A stretch of DNA of 64,000 nucleotides from Ricordea florida (GCA_949710005.1 OX453282.1:16390709-16454708), one strand, 5' to 3'; shown: positions 9,091 to 21,770, counted from the first letter of the stretch. Numbers and translations are program-made. The notes: a model not told the origin generated them from the sequence alone.

Positions 9091-9350
9091 TTACTTGGAA
9101 GTGCAGATACACTCCTGGACTAATTGTGTGAGTCGTGCGATGTATGGCTTTTTCCTCTTCTGAGGTGAAATGTCAGAAATATCCAGCTCAAGGTCGATGC
9201 ACATTTCTCTTAGCCTATCCACTCTTAAAGTTGTGAGTGTACGTTTTTTTATAAGTTCGCAGATGTTAAGATCGAAAGATACAATCGGATGCTGGATAGC
9301 CACATCATAGCCAGAAATTCCGAACCGGGCGTGTGCAATAGACCGTAACG
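9091..9350 (-). CDS. SAP-like domain fragment
   Basis: An open frame of about 85 codons without an ATG at a convincing place, so probably an exon or gene remnant. Residues TTLRVDRLREMCIDLELD...KKPYIARL match the SAP pattern (Leu-x2-Leu-Lys/Arg-x2-Cys, then a Gly/Asp turn and a second helix ending in a basic YIxxL). SAP motifs bind DNA and are often attached to transposase-related proteins. It lies about 0.9 kb downstream of the DDE-type gene on the same strand and may be its C-terminal exon. Confidence 0.45.
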
Positions 9351-10198
9351 CTTAGAATATTAAACTTGCTGAAGAAGAGAAGAACCAGTATGGGATTCAT
9401 ATAAAACCAGCTTATAAAATTCGTACAATGGATGCAACAGCCCCATCCCAATGCTAGATCGAATAATATGCATCAGTACTTTCATTGCATAATTATTTTG
9501 TTTTGGTAAATCAAACACTTGTTGCGGTTTTCTTGGTTATTTTATTCCGAATAAATGCTCTTTACAACACACTAAAATGGCGCCTACCTTCGTCAATGAC
9601 ACTTTCAAAATCTTGACTCAGCTGAAATCGTCTGCTGGAATCGATCCATCCCAATCAAATAATTTACGCTCGAAGATGGTATTCCACATTTACGGCAAAA
9701 AATACTTTGTACATCCCGAAAATCTTGCGGCTTTTTTAGCTTACTTTCAGCAAATATGAAGGCATCCTCGAACAGTAATTGTACTAAATTCTGTGCCAAA
9801 ACGATCGCCATTTTGATACCATCAGCTCAAGGACAGATAAGAGACTGGTAGCTACATGGTGTGATTACGATGCTGGAGGCTCGGTGGATAATGCTTTTTT
9901 GAAGGGAATTTTGGAATTATTATTGTTTTTTGGGGGGGTTTTCCGGCAAAAAGAAATCATGCGCTACAGCCAAACATTTACCGCTCCATTTCTTTCACGT
10001 CTTTCGACGAGCCTTTCGACTTCCCAATGAGTAGATCTTGTGTACTTAAGTATTTTCTTTGGCAAAACAAAGTCGGCATCAGTGGATGAATTAGCCTTTA
10101 GCTCGGATAAATACCCTCTCTGAGTTTTATTACGCGACGCCATTTTGGTTTACCTTTAACAGATGGACCAATCACACCCTAACGTTATTGACAGGTTA
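9351..10198. other. Spacer within the composite block
   Basis: A 60-codon plus-strand frame at 9577-9759 starts with ATG and encodes a plausible but unrecognised peptide (HIYGKKYFVHPENLAAFL). Nothing else stands out. It is probably a gene fragment rather than a gene. Confidence 0.35.
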
Positions 10199-13100
10199 TC
10201 ATGTGTGCTGGTGCGTAACAGAAAAAAGCACCACCCACTTTGGTTCGGAATTTCTGGCTATGTCTTTCATCACATTTGCAGACACAGCAGATAGATGACT
10301 CTCAGCTTCGGCGGAAATTTCGTCCTCGTCGGCACTCTCCATGGCCACTTCTGAGACTTCACTAGCTTTTGCTTCGTTACCGGCGGCTGTAACTTCTAAT
10401 TGCTTCTTTGCTGAAAGACGGCTAAAGAAGCCACTAATCTGCTGCGACGTAAGGACTTCATCAGGTTGAAACCGGCGTTCCCCCGCTTGGTCTCTTCCTA
10501 AGCTCATTGCTTTCGAAACTTCCTGTGGATCGCTTTTCCGTCCACTTTGTTCCCCTTTTTGAAATTGGTCAGTTAAGAATTCAGTCTGTTTCTTTGTAAA
10601 CCGCACCTTTTTCTTAATAGTCTTCAGGGCCCAACCCATCGCGATCGGAAGAGGCGGCAAGACGTCAACATTTGCTTGGACAGTAACTTGAACGCTTGGA
10701 ATTCGACTGCATCCCTCCGTCAGCTTGGAAGAATTTTCTCTTTTAGCTCTATCGTAGAGAGGTTCCTGTTCGAGAATCATTTGGTGTTTTCCAGTATCTA
10801 GGTGTGTCTGGAGGTTTGCAAGGCGACTGTATGCTTTTACACATCCATCCTCTTGACACGGGAAAGGCATGTCATCTAGCTTATTTTGACCAATACTGCT
10901 TCGATCTTGGTTTTCGTTTTCAGTTGAGAAATCTGCTTTGACAGAGCTTTTCTTGATATGTCGATGTCTCACAATCTTGAAAGGCGGTGCGCCACTTACA
11001 TTCTGCGATGGGGGTTCTAGGATTTCCAATTTTTCGGGCTGCTTCATGACTCCTTCGAACTTTGCCCATGGCACTACTTTACCGGAACCCACATTGAATG
11101 CTCTCCACACTCGTACGCCAGTTTCATCGTACTCAAAATTGTTGAGTAAGCTTATGCCATCCCATTTGATATTAAAGGTGCTTGACGGCTTGGCAGCAAC
11201 ATATCTTGCGTTCACTCCTGTGGTTACTTGGCCAGATTCAATGGCTGTTTTGAGCTGTAAAGCGTTGATGACATCATTGCCTTCGCTTACGTACCTTCCA
11301 ACGTCTCCTTTAATTGTTGCTGCTTTGCGATCACATACCCCCTTTCCACCTTGAGGGTCCAAGAAGTCGTTTCTTACAACAGCCACTACTACGGCATCAC
11401 CGGCCAGCTTCGCTGAGATGATTGAATTTCCGCTGTGATAACAGCCAGCGTTGTCTTGTTTCTAATAAGCCATTTCCAGGTCTGGAATTTCCTTTTTCAG
11501 GGTAGTGAGGCAGTCAAGCATTATCGAAGCCACAGTCACACTGTCTTGGGTGCAACTTTGAAACACGTGAACAAGTGTCTGCGATTCAAAGTGCTCAGAA
11601 CCCTCTGACCGTCTTATGGCAACGCTAATGTGCCATGGCTGGCAATCCTCGCTTCGCAAACCAATCTGACTGTGCCTCTCGATATTTTCGGGGCATATAT
11701 TTCATTGCTCAGTCTTGGATTAACAGCACCGATCGGCTGTCAAGTTTGCCTAAAACTGAACGGCTTTGCCTCAGCTTGGTGGACTGAACGTAGCTGATGG
11801 GCTTTCCAGCTAATAATATCACCCCTTGCTTGTTTGATAGTATGCAGCATGTCAGCTTGATATTCTGCTGACGAGAGCGCAACTAAACACTCATCTTCTA
11901 TGATACGCATGACTTCCTCGTACTCATAACACTGCACACATGACTCATTGTGGAGATGGTCGCAGGAGCCCCGAAATTCTGCATTGCTTGGATCACTTAG
12001 TGCATAAATTCGACAGTGATCGGGAACCTCTGAGGACTCCACTGCATGTACCTAAAAAAAAGATTAAAAGACAATCCTGTGATTCAGTGCATATTTGCAA
12101 AGCAACGCGTGCGCATCGACATTTCAAAAACATTACTTAACCGATTCCTAGCGTTGCAGACATGTGTGTAAGCGTATTACGGTAAATTGCAAACTCTTGT
12201 TTCATGAATTAAGCATAAAAAGGACTTGGAGAGCAAGAAAAAGGTAGCCGTGTATCATAGTAAGAAGTCTACTACATCACTTCCGCAAAGGCAACGCATA
12301 ATTATAAAATATGCACCCACCTTGTAGCCGCCCTTTAGGTACTGCTTCAACAAACGAAGTTGCTGCTTAATTTCCCTCGCCCATTGCTGACTCTTTTCAC
12401 AGTCAACAAGCTTGTCTACGAGTTTCTCTAAATGATCAAATGCTCCCGCTCCTTGTGCTGAAAAGTTATCAAGTCCTTGCAAAGACTTGCGAACAGATGC
12501 AGAACACACGGTCAAAACTCTCTGTAGGGTTCTCTTACTCATAGGCTCAAAGTTGGTTTCACAGCAGTATTGTTGATACTGCTGGACAACGCGCTCTGGT
12601 ATCATTGTTCTGATCACGTTGGGTGTTTTTATGATCTCGCCAGTTGACAATTTCAGAAGTTTTTTCCCCAAAAGGAACATCTTTAATTACGTGTGGACTC
12701 GTTATGAAAGAAACAAAATGTTCTAATTTTACAGGTTCAATCCTCATTCTCTTTTTATCCTGGTTTGGAAGAGGAGCAGCTCTTCCATTTAACAGCCTGT
12801 GGCGTCTGGCAATGTTGTAGCGATAGCTAGTAACAGTTGGAATAAACTCTCTCATCTCCTTAAGGGATAACTTATCTGCCATCAAAGAGAGTATTTGTCG
12901 TCTGGTGCTCCAATGTTGCGCGTTCAAGTAGCTCTCAGCAAATGCACTAAGAAGCTCCGTCTCTTTTTCACTTCTGCCCACGACCACAACCTGACTCTCT
13001 CTGCTTACAGCATGACGATCACAAAGCTCCGTCCACAGTTCTTGCGAATTTTCAGGTGCCAGGACATCAAGCATTGCAGATATACATTGTTGAGCTTTCC

Positions 13101-13300
13101 GTAGGTATCTGCGTTTAGTACGCTCGTGCGCTGTATTCCACGGCACTGATAACGTGTGACGTACTGGACTGACGTCTCGAGGCTGTAAGAAGCGATTAAG
13201 CTGCACCTGGCACTCGTTGTCTAGACTGGAGCCTTCATCACTCTCTTCGAAATCTTCTTGCGGAAAAAAAAGGCTCTGCCGTCTGGATGTGGAACCTCCT
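10199..13300 (-). pseudogene. Multi-exon DDE-type (transposase-like) gene with C2H2 finger, inactivated
   Basis: Exon 1 (about 13300-12284) is acidic then helical; it has a 1-nt frameshift near 12670 and ends at the donor YLKGGYK|GTGGGT. Exon 2 begins after CTTTTTTTTAG at about 12053 and contains a Cys/His patch (CDHLHNESCVQC). The frame then carries an apparent catalytic core: QD-stop-AMKYMPRKYRE at about 11720 (TGA where Trp is expected), and QDNAGCYHSG at about 11455 preceded by an in-frame TAG. A C2H2 finger (CQEDGCVKAYSRLANLQTHLDTGKH) and a basic FTKKQTEFLTDQF...LTSQQISGFFSRL module follow. Two Asp motifs in this order suggest an RNase H-fold DDE nuclease. I recall similar unnamed proteins in cnidarians and other animals. 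No terminal repeats identified. Confidence 0.55.
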
Positions 13301-14579
13301 GGCAGTTATTCATCACCAACAGTTACAGGACAAGTAAAGGCAGGAATATCAAAGTCACTCGCTTGATCATCAACCTGACGAAAAAGTGAACACATTGCTT
13401 TGGATGGCTTCAAAATGAGATGAACCGTGTGCAAGCGTGAGGTGTCGTGTATAAAAGCGCAAGTCGCATGCGAGCTGAAAAGTAATATTCGATAATTAAT
13501 TTAATTGACTGATAACCTATCCTGATATCTTTATCCAGTTACTACTCAGTTTTATTTTCCATTTGGAGCATTTAGAAAAAACTTTAGAAGCCATATATTA
13601 ATTTAAAACCTTTATGATTTGGCAATATTCTGGGATGTGATTGGCTATCCGCGCAGGGCACTCTTTTCCAATTCTTGTGCCATGTATGGTCTTGCCCAGT
13701 CATTGACCGGCTGCAATGGCGGCATTTTGAGGATGCGCATGCAAGTTATCCTGGAAATACCCTTCTCCCGCGTGGGTTGAACCCCTGAAAAGGGTAGAGA
13801 AGGGAGAATTCAGAGAATGCGTTGAGTTTTTCCACTTTCATTAACACTTTGAAGAAACTCACCAAGCTGAGACCACATAGACCTTCCGCGATGTTTTCCA
13901 CACCTCCTGTGGCACCCAAATCCTGCGATTCTAACTGATTTTTTGTTTTTGCCAGGGACTGTCGACATCGCACACAAATTCCTTTAATATTTGGAGAGAA
14001 AGAATTAATTTATTTTCTTCTACTTTACACATCCCCTTTAAACAAATAGCTCTGAATGTGGCAAAAGAACAAACCTAGCCCAGAAAAAAAGCCCCAAAAA
14101 CCTCAAATTGATTACGCAATCTGTATTTTACCTTGTCATAAGTCAGTCATTTACGTTCCTTTCTTTTTTTCCGAGCATTGTTGGAAGGAGTTCTAATATT
14201 TGTAAAATATTTCAATTCGACTGTTCCCCTTTTGAATAAGTCTTGAAGAAGGTGAAAATGCTGAGTAAATGCCAGTGTTTGCTTCAGATTCCGACGTAAA
14301 AGTATTTGCAAAAATCCTGAAAACTCGTGAGACATGAAAAAAATTTAGCTGTTAAACTTGGCGTTATTTTACGCGGCAGTGAAGTGATTTGAAGTAAGGA
14401 TACGAACTCTGTGATTTCCGCCAAGTACCCTGCGTGAAATGGGAAGCTATACGCGGATGTTTATCCTTGCATAAAGTGAAAATAAACATTGTAGTCGCTT
14501 ACCTGATCCGACGGGTACGAGGTCTTTCGTAAGCTCATAAATATGTATTGATTGCTGCAAACGAATTCCCCTTTCTGCC
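13301..14579. other. Spacer, no confident gene
   Basis: Minus-strand frames at 13746-13973 and 14147-14335 have ordinary composition but no domain or splice context I can trust. The right edge meets the abrupt end of the L1-like reverse transcriptase at about 14580. Confidence 0.4.
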
Positions 14580-16532
14580 GCACTTTCTATGTTCGTATAG
14601 AATATCTTATTCCAGCGCTTGATGTCACTACCAAAATTAAAAGGATCTAAAGTTTTCATTATAAAGGACCATTCAATCGAATCGAAAGCTTTACGGAAGT
14701 CTAGGGAGATTAAAATACCAGGTAAGTTATACAGATTCGTATGTTTCATTATGTCACTTATAAGTCGGATATTTTCCCCAATGTATCTCCCTTTTACGAA
14801 GCCTGTTTGGTCAGAGTGGATAAGGTTTGGTAGTGTCGGTTCAATGCGTTTTGCTATTGCTTTTGCCGCTATTTTAAGATCAACATTAAGCAAAGTAATC
14901 GGTCTCCAGTTTGAAAGATCTAGGAGTGACCCATCTTCTTTCGGAACTAAAGTAATTATTCCCCTTCGTTGTGAAATGGAGAGTTCACCTTTCTCGTGCG
15001 CTTCGTTAAAACTTGCTATTAAATCGTTTCCTAAAAGATCGAAAAAATAGGTATAAAATTCAACGGTAAATCCATCTTCCCTCGGTGCTTTATCATTCTG
15101 AAAGGTTTCTAGTATCTTTTGGCATTCTTCGTAAGTAAGTGGACCCTCCAAGGTTCCTTGCACGTCCTCTGAAAGCTTAGGCAATTCAACATTTTCAGTG
15201 AATGTGTCATAAGCAGTTTCAGAAAAGGTTAAGTCCGAGGTATATAGGTTTCTATAATAGTCTTCAATTTGCTCTAGAATCAGTGTCTCATTGCGCGTAA
15301 AAGAATCATTTTGTAATCGAAGTTCACTGATAGTTTTTTTGTTGTAGTTACTTTTTTCAAGATTGACAAAATACTTTGTTGGGCGTTCACCAATTTCTAT
15401 CCAGCGACATTTTGCTCTAAACATTGCCTGTTTTCCTTTTTCTTCGTAAATTGACTTAAGTTCCGTTTTCAGTCCGTCATACTCCCGTAGTACTCCCTCG
15501 ATGTAAGGAGAAGAAGAAGAAAAATTATCGCAGATAATAACATCAAGTTGGTCTATTCTACGTCTTAATTCCTGTTCTCGGTTGCTGATGCATTTTGCTT
15601 TATATTTGGAAAAGGAAATAGTCGCAGATCTAATTTCCATTTTCATTAACTCCCAAAAGAGCCTCTTATCCGTCACATGACTATAATAACTGCACGCGTG
15701 AGCGTATGTATCACGAACCTTACTCACATACTGCATGTCATTTAATAGGGTGTTGTTAAATTTCCAGAGTCCTGGTCCCCGAGGAGGTTTGTTGGGCCAA
15801 GATAGCGAAATGTAAATTGCGTTATGGTCAGGTGCGATATCATGATAAATTTCCGAATTCTTTACATCCCCAGAGAGATTAATTTGCAATTAAGAACAAG
15901 TCAATCCTAGATTTAAGTTTAAGAGATTTTGATTCGTACGTGAATTTGCGTAACTTTGGATGTCGCATTCTTTGAATATCCACTAAGTCAAAGATTTCCT
16001 TCGTTGTCAGTATGAGATTACGGTAACTGGACGGTTTCCACGGTGCACCTCCAATCTTATCTTTTTTTGATAAAGTACAATTCCAGTCTCCCCCGACAAT
16101 TAGCGAGGTGAGCTCTGATTTATCGATTATGCAATTGTTGAGCTCTTGCATGAATTGGAGTTGATTAGCCTGGTCATTAGGTGCGTAAATATTGCACAGT
16201 GATAGCTTTTGTCCATTAAGAGTGACTGTAATAAGCACTATTCTGCCCGAGTCATCAGCATAAGAATAATCAACTCTTGGTTGTACAAAGGGATCAATTA
16301 GAATACACACACCTTTACTATGCGTGGTGCCATGTGAGAAAAATAGTTCGCCACCCCATTCTTTTCTCCAAATATTTTCATCGGCTCGTGCTGAATATGT
16401 TTCTTGTAAAAAACAAATGTTTGCTTTTTGATCTTTTAGGTATGAAAATATACTCCTCCTCTTGATTTGATCTCTGATTCCCCGAACGTTCAATGATAAA
16501 ACGTCAAATTTGGACAAACTACCCGTATTCAT
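14447..16532 (-). pseudogene. L1/Tx1-like ORF2: AP endonuclease plus N-terminal reverse transcriptase, 3'-truncated
   Basis: The frame from 16532 encodes an apurinic-type endonuclease (LSLNVRGIRD, ICFLQETY, LCNIYAPN, VGGDWNCTL). A 1-nt frameshift near 15885 leads into a long frame with the linker and reverse transcriptase motifs: YRPT-like NWRPITLLNVDLKIAAKAIAKR, then TGFVKGRYIGENIR, then LISLDFRKAFDSIEWSF. The RT sequence stops making sense at about 14580, before the catalytic ADD box, and the following 45 codons are unrelated. L1-type elements usually lose their 5' end. Loss of the 3' half here points to deletion or rearrangement after insertion. Confidence 0.85.
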
Positions 16533-16719
16533 ATTACACGATAGAAAAGAAAAAAAAAAGGAATTAAATTACGAGAAAAAAAAATACAAAAACTCACGAA
16601 AGTATAAACAATCCAGACAACGAACACTGACAAATACACACAACAATACAAAAGAGAACAACTAAACCTTTTTGCAAGTAGGGTAAAGAGATATGTCACA
16701 GTTCCAAACAGAGTCCGTC

Positions 16720-17638
16720 CCCTCTTCCAAAATAATTCTGAAAGCAGGCTACAGATTCTCGAGGTCCTCTAATTCGATGATTTTGATGGGTTTCCCGTTC
16801 GGCGAAGTCTTCACGTAAAATGTTCCGTCCATCGACCATGCGCTCAATAGCTCGCCATCCCTACGTTTCTCGTTAGCTCTCGACATGATGCGGCGACGAT
16901 AGGAAGTTAAATTTTCGTTGATGAAGATCCTTGTCGACTGTACTTTCGTTGCGTAAGAGGGGTCGGGGAAGAGGTCAGCCAGTTTGACGTGTTTAAGTTT
17001 TGTTCTAGCTCTGTAGAGATTCGTCTTGGCTTTATGACTAATAATTTAGCGCTTATTGCTTTGTTGCCCCGAGTATTTAATTTATGGGAAATTTCAATGT
17101 CATCGGAGTTGACAGGAACCTCTAGCGCTTCTGCTACTTTTAGGATGGCCTCTTCTGTGAAGTTGTACGCGCTTTCTGGAATTCCATGGAATTCAAGAGA
17201 GTTTTTCCTGGTATACTGTTCTAGACGGTCTTGGAGATCGTAAAGCTCTGCTATTTCCTCTTGTTGTTCATTTATTCGTTTCTTCGCATCGTCGAGCTCT
17301 TTCTCCGTAGTTGCAAACTGTGTCCTGGCTTTAGTAAGTTGTTTCTTGAGGTCCACAATCTCACTTTGCTGTTTCTTTACAGTGGATTTTAGTTCTTTTA
17401 CGTCTTCGCTGATTTTCTTGTTTTCCAATAGAATATTATTGACTGTGATTTGTATATCTACCAACATCTCTCTTAAGTCCGTTAGACTGGGTTCTTTGTT
17501 GTAGTCTTCGGTGGTTGGAGGTTCTGTTGCGAAGGTTTCACCTTCAACATCCGCCATGTTGGTTCGCTTGGATTCTGACTGTCCTTCTTCAACGGAGCCA
17601 CGTTCACCACGTTTATGCTTTCGACCTCTTCCAGTCAT
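16720..17638 (-). pseudogene. L1/Tx1-like ORF1 protein (coiled coil + RRM-like)
   Basis: ATG at 17638. The first about 50 residues are charged, then a long heptad-rich coiled coil (about residues 50-135, for example LLENKKISEDVKELKSTVKKQQSEI), then an RRM-like part beginning LEQYTRKNSLEFHGIPE. This is the classical layout of L1 ORF1p, which trimerises and coats the RNA. A frameshift near 16965 moves the C-terminal basic domain (IFINENLTSYRRRIMSRANEKR...) into another frame, ending about 16720. It precedes ORF2 on the same strand, as expected. Confidence 0.82.
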
Positions 17639-17674
17639 ATGATTGTATCGTGGGTCATTCCCTGCTCGTTAATA

Positions 17675-19170
17675 CTAAAAAAGATTGATTACTTTCACAT
17701 TGAAGGGAAAAGTATTGGGGACGTAGACTGCTGCATTAAAACGCGTGCCTCGCGCTACGTCCACGCATGCCCTCTCATGGATGGTATTAATGCTGGCACA
17801 AACAGTGTCAAGTTGTTGAGACAAACGATGGTCAAGACAATTGTAGGTGTCATCCAGTTGTTGAAGGGTGGCATTGTCCAACCTAAGTGGTTACGTTATA
17901 TTCAAAGAATGATAATGTAATTGCCACACACTGGTGTCCGCATTTGGTGTCCACTTGACAAAACGGATATGGTCCGGGTTATAAAGAGGAATGTCAACTT
18001 CCATGGCAGTTGGGCAAGAGCGGAGTCCGGTGGCCATACCGTGGAATGAAGTGTTACATGGAAAATGATAAACTGCTAGAGGAGCGATCCGAAGAGGGCC
18101 CGTATTCAGTTGAATTGTGCCTGGGGTAGTGGCCAAATAATATCTGCCACCTAAATGTAGAAGCGGGTGAAGACCGGAACAGTCACGTGCCTGTTGGTGG
18201 TGACGCGGAAAGGACATCTGAGAGGACGGATTCCAAGGAAACCCGAGCCATGCAATATTGTGAATGGGTTGTAAGGTATGTTGGGGGCAAAGTAACGAAC
18301 TATCTTCCTGATAACATTTGTCTAGTGAGGCTGCCTTAATTAGACTTTTGGTACTGGAGCAAGTTATTAGGGCGAGGTCTTCGTATGTAATAGGACAGTA
18401 TAGCATGTACCTGAGATGTTATATTTAATGGGTGAGAGATATCGGTGCAAAAAGAACGCATATTAGGATTTTCGGGGACCGTAAATAAAATAGATAACTC
18501 CAATTGTTTGCCAGTATGTTCAATATTGACTAATGGTTGACTAACAAAGGAAAACCTTCTTTTAAAGCATTTGCGGTTAGTGCCATAGAATTATCCGCGT
18601 CCAGACGAGCAGATATCTCTGTGGCGACAAAACGAGGTAAGTTAGAATAACCAACAAGCATCTTTTGCGTCAGATGGGTTATTTGGTTAAGGGTATCTTG
18701 AATTTCGGTTAAGCGGAGGAGGGCATAAAATGCGCGGTTGACCGAAGTAGAAAAATGCGAGATGAATTTAAGGATGGAATTGTGATGACAGTGCTCTATC
18801 TTAGGGAAATTAGAAAGGGATTGTGCCCATTCATTGAAGGTGGCATCGATATTGTGGAGTGTGCCTATGACGCTCGTGAGCTTAGCGTTAAGGTTATCCA
18901 TAGTCGTAATGAGATAAACAATTTTGCCGTTAACAGTGTGGACAAGGCTTTGAGTCATGGACATGGAGTTGGTAAGTGAGCGAAGGGTGGAATGAAGATT
19001 GGTAACTGTATTTGAGTCGCAAGATCGCCCAGTGGCAGTGTAAATCGAAACGAAACCTGCGTGGCAGAACCAGCTTGAGCGGCGCAGACGAGATTAAGGG
19101 CGAGCAACAAAAGGTAGATCGTTGACGCTAGTCCGCAGAGAAAGGATCGTGAAAGACCCAGAGACGCACT
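17675..19170 (-). pseudogene. Envelope-like glycoprotein of the LTR retroelement
   Basis: Minus-strand frames at 19248-18955, 18964-18530, 18406-17891 and 17881-17675 read as one degenerate protein. A signal-peptide-like hydrophobic run (residues STIYLLLLALNLVCAA) comes first, then a long helical stretch (18964-18530) suited to a fusion subunit, then a Cys-rich ectodomain with repeated Cys and N-x-S/T sites. It directly follows protease, where pol should be, so either pol was deleted or two frames were joined by recombination. Envelope genes are known in several invertebrate LTR elements (errantiviruses and relatives). Family assignment here rests on architecture only. Confidence 0.5.
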
Positions 19171-19835
19171 GCCTGGTCGGTTAGATTTGGGAGCCGGATG
19201 GGGACCGTCCCTGACATGGAAGGAGAGACTAACTCTGCAGCTCCACAAACATGGTAACTTGTAGAAAGTTCCGCTCTAGGGTCAACGATACCGATACTAC
19301 CCTGGGGGAAAGGAGTGTTGAATTTGCCGCAAATAATTGTTTCAGAGTTAGGGGGGAGAATGTAAGAATAAAGGGCATGTACAGAACAGGTGTTATCCTG
19401 TAGAGAGTCAAATTCTGAGGAGGAAAATCCTTCCAAAGGGAGGCCATCCTTGAGATGAAGCGTGTGGTGTTCTAAATCAATTTTGGATTTATAACGCTCC
19501 AGAAAAACTTTGCCTAAAATAACATCGTGTGAGAGGTCATCAACGACAAATAACTTATGTGTGAAAAGGCGTCCATCAATAACGAAGGATATTAGAATTA
19601 TACCTCTAACTGGCATGGGGTTTACTGTAACAGTCCTGATAGACATTGATGGGTTTGGTTGGAGTGGGTTTTTAGTCCGTAAGCGTTGCCATAATGCCCC
19701 ACTAATAGCCGTGATAGCTGCACCAGTGTCAACTAAAAAGAGAAGTTGTTCGCTCCAAATTGTGTCCCGGAGGGTTAGATTGCCCGGTTTATTGTTTAAG
19801 CGAATTTCATCTATGCAAGTTGTTAGTGTCCACAT
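19128..19835 (-). pseudogene. Retroviral-type aspartic protease and pol linker
   Basis: LLFLVDTGAAITAISG carries the DTGA active site with hydrophobic flanks, and the paired ILGKVFL motif follows about 90 residues later (HDVILGKVFLERY). The remaining 130 residues match the linker usually found just before reverse transcriptase in Gypsy-like pol. Then the sequence runs into the envelope-like frame instead of transcriptase. The adjacent upstream frame (19807-20688) is low-complexity and does not look enzymatic. Confidence 0.8.
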
Positions 19836-20688
19836 CCAAGATGTTGTGATCGGGCGTACCTGGTGTCGTTGCTTCTAGGGTATCAAAATGTGTAGCACGT
19901 TCATGGAAACATGTCTTCAGAGATGGTTCATTGGCATTGTCAATTATTTGTTGCACGAATTGACTTTCTTCAATATTTTTGTGAACTGTGGCACCCTTGT
20001 GTTCAAATGTGTCCGATATATTTTCATTCATGACATAAAATTCTGTTATTTGGCTTTGCTTGGGACTGAAATCTTCATAATATATCACATTGTCGGAATT
20101 GGATTCTCGGACCTCTTCATTCACGGTAAAATATTTCGGGTGCTCTATTTCAATCGCTTCCATGGTTGGAATAGCTGTATTTGCTTTTATTTCTATCTCA
20201 TCAGAAGCAACATCTTGTAAAAATTTAAGTGCCTTAACGTAAGACTCCGGCTTTCTTTTTTTTATTTGTGCAACTATTGTCAACAAAGCATCATCATCAA
20301 CACAAGAAATTGTGTGGGTTGGTGAATCAACCGCAGTATGATTGGTGTTTCCTGGTGTGATATGTACTTTTTCATTCTCTTGGACTTTGATTCGTGGTAT
20401 CGATGGCTGAATACTAGCAGGTTCTAATGATGTGGGGTGGGTTGGATATTCAACCAAACTATCTGGGGTAGGTACCTGTGTCTGGTGGCAAGGGTGATCA
20501 TCAAAGCGTTGTGCCGTCCCGAAAACCGAACTATTAGCTGGTCCATTATTTGTATGATGTGTCGGGAATTCTAGATAGTTGAAAGTATATCCATTGTCTT
20601 CGTTTAAATAATATTCTCGATTTTGTTCATTAGAAAACGACATAGAATTTAAATAATACTTCTCGGCCCCTATGGGTTCCCATTGCAA
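19807..20688 (-). CDS. Uncharacterised gag-pol spacer frame
   Basis: An open frame of about 290 codons between the gag zinc knuckle and protease, overlapping protease by about 29 bp in another frame. It is rich in Asn, Thr, Pro and His in the first half and acidic in the second, with no motif I recognise. Its position fits a gag-pol junction polypeptide that is cleaved from the enzymes. It is intact, unlike its neighbours. Confidence 0.5.
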   Translation of the reverse strand: MQWEPIGAEKYYLNSMSFSNEQNREYYLNEDNGYTFNYLEFPTHHTNNGPANSSVFGTAQRFDDHPCHQTQVPTPDSLVEYPTHPTSLEPASIQPSIPRIKVQENEKVHITPGNTNHTAVDSPTHTISCVDDDALLTIVAQIKKRKPESYVKALKFLQDVASDEIEIKANTAIPTMEAIEIEHPKYFTVNEEVRESNSDNVIYYEDFSPKQSQITEFYVMNENISDTFEHKGATVHKNIEESQFVQQIIDNANEPSLKTCFHERATHFDTLEATTPGTPDHNILDVDTNNLHR

Positions 20689-20702
20689 CGTAGAGGCCCG
20701 CC

Positions 20703-21770
20703 TTAGTTTCCCTGCGGGGGGTTATATCTGGAATTGTAGTTGTTATGTCCCGGGGGCTGGGTTCTAGAGGGCTCGGGTATCCTAGGGTCGCGTGAATAGC
20801 AATTATAGGCTGTATGACCACGGCGATTACAGTTATTACAAATAGGGACACGTTGTGGTGTTCGCCTTTTTCGGGGAGAATAATTTGGTGCTCCATTGCT
20901 GGGATGTTGTGGGTCACCGTAGGAACGGCGTTGTTGAGGTTCATAAATACTTTGAGTCATTCCCCGGAGAGCATTTTTCACCTCCCGCTGAATTAGGCGT
21001 TTGATTTCACCAGTATGTAGTGACTGGTGGCCCACACCTTGTGCTTCAAACGCGGCAACGGGTACCGGTTTGGTTTGTGCATCGTTAGTGGCTTATATCT
21101 GGCCCAGTAGCGCCTTAGCCAAATCTTCCGCCGAAGGAACGGATGATTTGGTAGTAATTAACGTAGTTTCCTTGAGTTTTGCGAAGTTTTCAGCTTGGTC
21201 AAAATTTTCCGGTTGTGCCAAAATTACATGGCTTTGTATTTCGGATCGAAGACCCATAACAAAATGATGTAAACAATCGACGGCCTGCATTCCAAGGCGT
21301 TGGCATTATCGGCGAATGTCAGTGCTAAAAGCACTTACAGTTTCGTTCGGGGTTTGGCGGCGACTTGCCAATTGCTGGTGCAAAACCCATTTACATGCAT
21401 CTGAATTAAATTGGTCTTTCAGGCGTTGTAAAAGGATATGGTAGGAGGTGATTGTGGAGTGAACAGCATTATACCGTGTACTTGCGGGCCCTTGGAGATT
21501 TAGTGGAAGGGCGCGGAAACGCCTCTCCGTAGGCCAGTTATAAAAATCAGCGTAACGGGTAAATTGTTGTATAAACTCCTCAATGTCCGCGTTGGCATCC
21601 CCTCGAAAGGTGGGGAGTTTATTTGCGTGACCCCCCGATGGTTTGGATTGGCTTACCGCATTTTTCCATTCAGCGAACATCTGAGCATTGTGATGTTGTT
21701 GGTCGACATTGAATGCGTCACCGAGGCTGTTAAGTATTTTAAGAAGGTTTGCGTTGTGTTATTCATCTGT
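20703..21770 (-). pseudogene. Gag polyprotein (capsid domain + zinc knuckle)
   Basis: The capsid-like part reads FRGDANADIEEFIQQFTRYADFYNWPTERRFRALPLNLQGPA (continuous at 21306-21680), the standard Ty3/Gypsy gag pattern. An interruption near 21300 shifts frame, and after another at 21090 a nucleocapsid part has one CCHC knuckle (CNNCNRRGHTAYNC) in an Arg/Pro/Asn-rich tail. The apparent start, ATGACAGATGAA at about 21770, is followed at once by TAA. The three breaks show that this gag is dead. Confidence 0.8.
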
